From NCBI GenBank assembly GCA_014729315.1, contig WJKD01000068.1:1-20681 (forward strand): 20,681 nucleotides of DNA, given 5' to 3'. The translations under genes were made by a program, and so were the position numbers. Origin of the DNA: Promethearchaeota archaeon. Its GTDB lineage: Archaea > Asgardarchaeota > Lokiarchaeia > Sigynarchaeales > SOKP01. Of the stretch, positions 16,382-20,681 are shown in pieces (positions within the stretch are counted from its first letter, which is position 1; every line of letters begins with the position of its first letter). Below the pieces are notes generated by a model that was not told where the DNA came from, ran no database searches, and was given only the letters and a program-made list of their open reading frames with translations.

Positions 16382-17104
16382 ATGAGCAAAAATAATGAGA
16401 AAAAGGTTCAAAGACTCAAGGAATTAGAAAGCACTAATCTTTCAACCCCGGAAATCCGAATGGATGTCATTCAAACAAAAAAGCAAGTTGAAAAAGATAA
16501 TATTACTTTATCAGAAAATATTAATCTTGATTTTAAGCGCCATAATATTAAATCTATTGATATTGTAGGAGCTATCGGAGCTGGAAAAACTGCGATTATT
16601 GAAAGAATCGCAGAGAAGATTTCTTCAAAGTATCGTACGCTTGTTATTTGTGGAGATATAACCACTCGAATCGACGCGGACCGTATTGAAGCTCATAAAG
16701 CTGAAACAGTTCAAATTAATACTGGGAGAGAATGTGCTCTAAACGCGTATCACATTCATCAAATAATTAAAAACAAAAATTTAGAGGATTACGATATCGT
16801 AATAGTAGAAAATGTGGGTAATCTCATATGTCCTTCTGAATTTATCTTAGGTACGGATAAAAGAATTACTGTAGTTTCCGTAACAGAAGGGGAATGGGTT
16901 GTTGAAAAACATCCCATGCTCTTCAAAATGTCAGAAATAGCAGTTATTAATAAAATAGACCTTGCGGAGAGATTGGGAACAAATATCGAAAAAATGATTA
17001 GAGACGCCGAAAAAATAAATCCAGAAATTAAAGTTATTACCACCAGTGCTAAAACAGGGGAAAATATTGATTATTTAATAAAAATGTTAGAATTAGAATC
17101 ATAA
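16382..17104 (+). CDS. hypB: HypB-type GTPase, [NiFe] hydrogenase/nickel enzyme maturation
   Basis: This 240-residue SIMIBI-class GTPase acts in nickel insertion into [NiFe]-hydrogenase (HypB) or related nickel enzymes. Motifs are the P-loop GAIGAGKT (63-70), GDITTRIDADR (91-101), TGREC (114-118), ENVGNLICPSEF (143-154), the guanine-specificity NKID (190-193) and SAKTG (222-226). There is no N-terminal CxxCGC or His-rich nickel store. The G-domain metal site of HypB is Cys-His plus a later Cys; here the pair is Cys118-Ala119 with Cys150 kept, so the His is lost, although His124 and His126 are close. The first 50 residues are charged and helical. Expression may be controlled by the direct repeats upstream. 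No hypA or other hyp gene is in the window. UreG is less likely given the ENVGNLICP signature. Confidence 0.9.
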   Translation: MSKNNEKKVQRLKELESTNLSTPEIRMDVIQTKKQVEKDNITLSENINLDFKRHNIKSIDIVGAIGAGKTAIIERIAEKISSKYRTLVICGDITTRIDADRIEAHKAETVQINTGRECALNAYHIHQIIKNKNLEDYDIVIVENVGNLICPSEFILGTDKRITVVSVTEGEWVVEKHPMLFKMSEIAVINKIDLAERLGTNIEKMIRDAEKINPEIKVITTSAKTGENIDYLIKMLELES

Positions 17105-17138
17105 AATAGCAAAAAATTTGAACTTGGAGGAGAGAATA

Positions 17139-17564
17139 ATGATAGAATATATAAAAGAAATAAATAACCTATTAGATGACGAAAACGAGATAGACAAGTC
17201 TAAAATTAAGGAAATGCTTGATTTCTTTTTAAAAGAATATGTTAGAAGCAATCAAATAAATGAATATATAGGCGATTTCCCGACTTTTATAGAACCTGTA
17301 TTCTTAGGAAAGAACGTAGAAATTGGAGATGATGTTCTCCTAGGACCTAATGTTTACATCGGAGATAATTGCGAGATAAGCGATTATGTTGAACTGTCAA
17401 ATGCTGTTATATTAGATAATGTAAAAATAGGAGAAAATTTTACTTTAGAGAATTGTCTCGTGAAACAGAATAGTAAGCTTGATTTTACAGATCTAAATGT
17501 CGAAAATTGTATTATCTTAGGAAGCGCAAATTCTCAAGAAAGTGTTAAAAAAATTGAGTTTTAA
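17139..17564 (+). CDS. Small left-handed beta-helix (hexapeptide-repeat) protein
   Basis: The protein has 141 residues from the ATG at 17139. A strong Shine-Dalgarno, GGAGGAG at 17126-17132, decides this start over an in-frame TTG at 17118. Residues 1-45 are helical and acidic. Residues about 54-110 are hexapeptide repeats (for example VFLGKNVEIGDDVLLGP, then NVYIGDNCEI and NVKIGENFTL), as in the C-terminal domains of sugar-nucleotide pyrophosphorylases and acyltransferases. There is no nucleotidyltransferase domain. The protein contains no histidine, so it is neither a gamma-class carbonic anhydrase nor a typical His-dependent acyltransferase. It lies 34 bases after hypB and is probably cotranscribed. 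It may be a regulatory or scaffold subunit. The function is unknown. Confidence 0.78.
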   Translation: MIEYIKEINNLLDDENEIDKSKIKEMLDFFLKEYVRSNQINEYIGDFPTFIEPVFLGKNVEIGDDVLLGPNVYIGDNCEISDYVELSNAVILDNVKIGENFTLENCLVKQNSKLDFTDLNVENCIILGSANSQESVKKIEF

Positions 17565-17596
17565 AAAATATTTTTGAATTCTTTATTTCTAATCTT

Positions 17597-18697
17597 TTAA
17601 TCATATGTGGGCATTGGTTTCTCAAACACCCAATGCAACTCTTTCGGAAGGTTATGATAATCGATGTTCTTAGTAATGTCTGAAAAGTCTCTGCTATTGA
17701 ATGTATTCCAAAATAAAAAAGTCTTATCTTCAAGCGTATCTTTATCCTGTCTTGAAACATAATCAATTAGAGCCCCAAATGTCTTACCCGTGTATGTTGG
17801 CTCCAACATTATATTTTCTAACTCACTCATTAATTTAATCGCTTCAAGTCCCCCCGCGGTAGGTTTCCCGTATTCGCCTCCAAAATATTCATCAAAAATT
17901 TCTAGATGTTCAAAACTAATATGGTGTAAATCGGGATAAGCTTTGTCAATCAATTCTTTAGATTTTAATGCTAAATCAATGGTATTTTCTCGGGCAGATA
18001 AGCTTTTAGGCGTTACCCTGATTGCCATAATTTTAGTGTTTAAATCAGCTAATTTGAGTCCAATTGAAAGTCCCGCAGTAGTTCCAGTTGAACCATTCGC
18101 AACAAAAAGATAATCTGGTTCTGGTAAACTTCCCGCTTCAATTTGATGTTTTAATTCTAAAGCAGCGTTAACAAAACCAAGAGCCCCTAAAGGTGTACTT
18201 CCTCCTTTTCCTATAAAATATATTTTATCATTTTCAGATAAGGTTTTAGAAATTTTATTGTTTAACTCCTTCGAGGATGGGGAGTAGATAATTTCTGAAC
18301 CAAAATATATTTCCAATAGTAAATTTCTCCTTACATGATTAGTTACAGGTTGGTCCGTGAGAGCAACATACGATTTTAAATTTAATTCTTTACAAAACGC
18401 AGCAGTGGCTACGCAATGGTTTGAACCAATTCCTCCCAAGGTCAATATTTTATCGCAATTCTTTTGAATAGCGTCCGCTAAAAGAAATTCAAGCTTTCTT
18501 GGTTTATTCCCTCCGTAAATAGGAGAGCTTAGATTATCAAGCTTAATCCACAAAGAATCGATTCCTAAATATTCTGCAATTTTTTCTAATTTTCTAACGG
18601 GTGTTTTTAGAGGAGCTAAATAGCGCCAAGGTATTATTTCTTCCAATTTTGGATATTTTTCAAAAAGTAGGGGCTTTTTCCTATTATTTTTATTCAT
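17597..18697 (-). CDS. PLP-dependent enzyme of the ACC deaminase / D-cysteine desulfhydrase family
   Basis: This 366-residue fold-type II PLP enzyme has GGNKPRKLEFLLADA from 62 with Schiff-base Lys65, the GGIGSNH loop (88-94), the phosphate-binding GSTGTTAGL (202-210) and EPTYTGKTFGALI near 313-325. The first match is strong to the ACC deaminase/D-cysteine desulfhydrase family (COG2515). Known members usually read QSN in the substrate loop followed by an Arg; here it is GSNHCV, lacking both the Gln and the Arg, so the substrate may differ. The ATG at 18697 overlaps the end of the IPK-IDI2 gene by eight bases; an in-frame TTG at 18703 is also possible. Translational coupling to an isoprenoid gene is unusual and may simply reflect shared transcription. 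D-cysteine, ACC or another amino acid could be the substrate. Confidence 0.86.
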   Translation of the reverse strand: MNKNNRKKPLLFEKYPKLEEIIPWRYLAPLKTPVRKLEKIAEYLGIDSLWIKLDNLSSPIYGGNKPRKLEFLLADAIQKNCDKILTLGGIGSNHCVATAAFCKELNLKSYVALTDQPVTNHVRRNLLLEIYFGSEIIYSPSSKELNNKISKTLSENDKIYFIGKGGSTPLGALGFVNAALELKHQIEAGSLPEPDYLFVANGSTGTTAGLSIGLKLADLNTKIMAIRVTPKSLSARENTIDLALKSKELIDKAYPDLHHISFEHLEIFDEYFGGEYGKPTAGGLEAIKLMSELENIMLEPTYTGKTFGALIDYVSRQDKDTLEDKTFLFWNTFNSRDFSDITKNIDYHNLPKELHWVFEKPMPTYD

Positions 18698-20615
18698 AGT
18701 CAATCTGTCTTTGCTTTATCCATTTATATAATTTTTTGAATATAATATATTTACTTCTATTTTTTTTTAATTGAAGACAATTTTTAAGATTCATTAGCCA
18801 TAAACACGATTTTAATTCTTGTTTTAAAGTCCGTATTTCTTTGATTGTAGTCGAAGTGCTTTTCTGTTTGTAATCATCCCAGGCGGTTCTAAGAAATTTA
18901 TAGGCAAATCCTCCGATATCTGCACCAAGTGCAATAGCTTTAGCAATATCCATCCCATTACGCAAACCACCCGTTGCGATAATGAGTTTGGGGTTCGTAT
19001 CTCGGATTTCGTAAATACTTGCTGGAGTAGGAATTCCCCATTCCCAGAATAACTTAGCAGGATGTCTTGTGTAATTTACTAAAAGTTTAGGAGCACGATA
19101 ATATTCTATTGCTGCAAAACTAGTCCCTCCTGCCCCTCCTACATCAAATCCATCAAAACCCATTTTATTGAGTTTTAATGCAACCTCTCTATTAAGGCCC
19201 GAACCAACTTCTTTAGCTATTATTGGCAGATTAAACTCGTTCCTGATTTTTAAAAAGTTTTCTTTAAAAGTTTTATAAGATCTATCTCCATTAACTTGAA
19301 GCATTTCGTGGAGTGGATTAAAATGAACTGCTATAGCATCAGCTTGAATCATATCAATTAGCCTCTGAAAGCTTGTTTTTTTAAAATTGCTCTCCGATAT
19401 TTGTCCAATTCCTATGTTTCCGATTATAGGTATATTTGGCGCAACCTCTCTCACTATCCCAAATGTGTCAGTCAGGGCCTCTTCTAAAATTCCCGCCCTT
19501 TGACTTCCTACGCTCATAATAATGCCTTCCTTCTGGGCGGCTTTGGCTAAAATCCTGTTTATTTCCTTTGATAGCTTATGCCCTCCGGTTATGGCCGATA
19601 TACAGATAGGTGCTTTTATTTTTTTACCAAAAAATTCAGTACTAATATCAACTTCGTCGTAATTATTTTCAGGATAAGCGTGATGTATGAGTTTAATGTC
19701 ATCGAAATAGTTAACGGAATGTTGGATGTCCTTGTTAATGGGTATTTTTAAATGCTCTATTTTTCTGTTTGAAATCAAGCTTTCATCCGTTTTAAGAGGT
19801 TGAATAATCGTGGAAACGACATCTTGGGAGTTTAATGCTTTAAATATATTATTTTCCTTTAATCCGTTTACTATTTGAATTAATACACCCAACCTGCAAA
19901 TTTTTTGAATCCATTTAATTTTTCCTACGATCCCCCCCGTTACATCTATTTTTTTTGCTAAATCTGCCAATTTGATATCATATAACTCTTTACAATCCAA
20001 CTTTCTCGCTAAAATGGGCTGAACCTTCTCTTTAGTCCTTTTTTCTACGTAAATTCCATCTTTTTCCATGCAAAAGATTACCTTCGATACTAAGGATTTA
20101 GTTAGACTTTTACATAATTCGAATATAATTTGATCCCCAGACATAATTGAAAACGAGCCGGCTGAATCTAATATAATATCACCGTATAAAACAGGTAATA
20201 AATTTTGATCTAAACATTCTTTTGCAATATTCTTTTTATTCGGGATTATCTTGTTATTTTTTAGCATAAAAATACTCGAAGTCTGTATTGAAAGAGCGGG
20301 AAGATTCGATTCAATAAGTTTTTGCACCAAAAAATAATTCAATTCTGTCATTGCGTGATGCGTCTTTGTAAGACCGAGCATTTGATCTTTAATTTTCTGA
20401 TTCTTTCCTGCAGAGATCTGGTATTTCTTCGCTAAGGGATGCCCATAAGATCCTCCTCCATGAACAATTACGATTTTCCTACTCTTAACGACCGTTTTCC
20501 TTATCTGAACTACGATATTTTCTATAACTTCTTTTCTAAGAGAAAAGGGAGTATTTTTATCTGTTAAAATACTTCCTCCAAGTTTTAGTATAATAACATT
20601 ATTTTCTTTCTTCAA
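18690..20615 (-). CDS. Fused isopentenyl phosphate kinase - type 2 isopentenyl-diphosphate isomerase
   Basis: This 641-residue protein carries two complete enzymes of adjacent steps. Residues 1 to about 268 are an IPK-type amino-acid-kinase domain: ILKLGGS (9-15), VHGGGSYGH (51-59) with the catalytic-type His59, YGDIILD (144-150), SGDQ (159-162) and KDGIY near 185-189. After a linker of about ten residues, residues 280 to 641 are type 2 IDI: ISNRKIEHLKI (281-291), AITGG (341-345), SVGSQRA (368-374), GNIG (399-402), GGAGGTS (493-499) and TGGLRNG (548-554), which bind FMN and substrate. The conserved HxNxxQE reads HFNPLHE (431-437), with His in place of the Gln. The start is TTG at 20615, forced by a stop two codons upstream and supported by AGGTG 8-12 bases before it. 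Predicted reaction: isopentenyl phosphate plus ATP to IPP, then DMAPP. Confidence 0.93.
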   Translation of the reverse strand: MKKENNVIILKLGGSILTDKNTPFSLRKEVIENIVVQIRKTVVKSRKIVIVHGGGSYGHPLAKKYQISAGKNQKIKDQMLGLTKTHHAMTELNYFLVQKLIESNLPALSIQTSSIFMLKNNKIIPNKKNIAKECLDQNLLPVLYGDIILDSAGSFSIMSGDQIIFELCKSLTKSLVSKVIFCMEKDGIYVEKRTKEKVQPILARKLDCKELYDIKLADLAKKIDVTGGIVGKIKWIQKICRLGVLIQIVNGLKENNIFKALNSQDVVSTIIQPLKTDESLISNRKIEHLKIPINKDIQHSVNYFDDIKLIHHAYPENNYDEVDISTEFFGKKIKAPICISAITGGHKLSKEINRILAKAAQKEGIIMSVGSQRAGILEEALTDTFGIVREVAPNIPIIGNIGIGQISESNFKKTSFQRLIDMIQADAIAVHFNPLHEMLQVNGDRSYKTFKENFLKIRNEFNLPIIAKEVGSGLNREVALKLNKMGFDGFDVGGAGGTSFAAIEYYRAPKLLVNYTRHPAKLFWEWGIPTPASIYEIRDTNPKLIIATGGLRNGMDIAKAIALGADIGGFAYKFLRTAWDDYKQKSTSTTIKEIRTLKQELKSCLWLMNLKNCLQLKKNRSKYIIFKKLYKWIKQRQIDYE

Positions 20616-20681
20616 TCTTTACACCTTCTCTGTCCATTTGTGTTAAAAAACTTTTAAAATCCATTTCGTTCAATTCTGAAC
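20599..20681 (-). CDS. 3' end of an upstream minus-strand reading frame (partial)
   Basis: This frame is open from the window edge and reads 26 codons (ending DREGVKIEERK) before a TAA. Its end overlaps the TTG start of the IPK-IDI2 gene by 17 bases, a typical arrangement for tightly packed operons. Too little is visible to assign a family. It could also be a chance open stretch, since ATG codons inside it would give only a 21-residue or shorter peptide. Confidence 0.4.
   Translation of the reverse strand, partial: SELNEMDFKSFLTQMDREGVKIEERK

Noticed and set aside
20599..20681. The peptide at the window edge looked faintly like the N-terminus of a UbiD-type decarboxylase, which would fit the mevalonate route.
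   Set aside because: Only about 20 residues are involved and a stop follows at once, so the likeness is not evidence.

Overview
The window looks like a piece of an AT-rich archaeal chromosome. The strongest signs are the isoprenoid genes: a geranylgeranyl-reductase-family flavoprotein, a trans-polyprenyl diphosphate synthase, and an isopentenyl phosphate kinase (IPK) joined to a type 2 IPP isomerase (IDI-2). IPK belongs to archaeal-type mevalonate routes. Poly-T terminators, TATA-like boxes and some leaderless-looking starts also fit an archaeon. The mix of a 2-hydroxyacyl-CoA dehydratase pair, HypB, GPH sugar symporters and peptide breakdown suggests an anaerobic fermenter, possibly an Asgard (Lokiarchaeia-like) lineage. 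That placement is inference.

Layout. 1-2123 (+): the 3' part of a GGR-family reductase, overlapping by ATGA with a polyprenyl synthase whose pocket residue predicts a long product. 2164-4668 (+): a divergent GH38 alpha-mannosidase-like protein with an altered metal site. 4686-8556: an RraA-fold protein (-) divergent from an IlvD/Edd dehydratase (+), which is followed by a GPH symporter (+). This resembles a sugar-acid uptake and breakdown module. 8610-10022 (-): a second GPH symporter, converging on the first across a symmetric A/T terminator. 10160-10882 (-): a DUF429 RNase H-like protein. 11025-12059 (+): a ketopantoate-reductase-family dehydrogenase, converging on two 2-hydroxyacyl-CoA dehydratase/benzoyl-CoA reductase-type subunits (12104-14507, -). 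14645-16156 (-): a PepD-type M20 dipeptidase. 16382-17564 (+): HypB with an altered metal motif, then a small left-handed beta-helix protein. 17597-20615 (-): a PLP enzyme of the ACC deaminase/D-cysteine desulfhydrase family, translated just after the IPK-IDI2 fusion. The window ends in the last 26 codons of another minus-strand reading frame that overlaps the fusion.

How the genes may work together. The fusion would turn isopentenyl phosphate into IPP and then DMAPP, the substrates of the polyprenyl synthase about 17 kb away, whose product the GGR-family enzyme could saturate. PepD, the PLP enzyme, the PanE-family dehydrogenase and the dehydratase pair are compatible with peptide and amino-acid fermentation through 2-hydroxyacyl-CoA, but no CoA-transferase or dehydratase activator is present here.

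The most notable observations are the IPK-IDI2 fusion with a Gln-to-His change in a catalytic motif, and several enzymes whose metal or cluster ligands depart from their families (GH38-like, IlvD-like, HypB). No rRNA, tRNA, CRISPR array, insertion sequence or phage gene was seen, and no gene-free stretch exceeds 300 bases.
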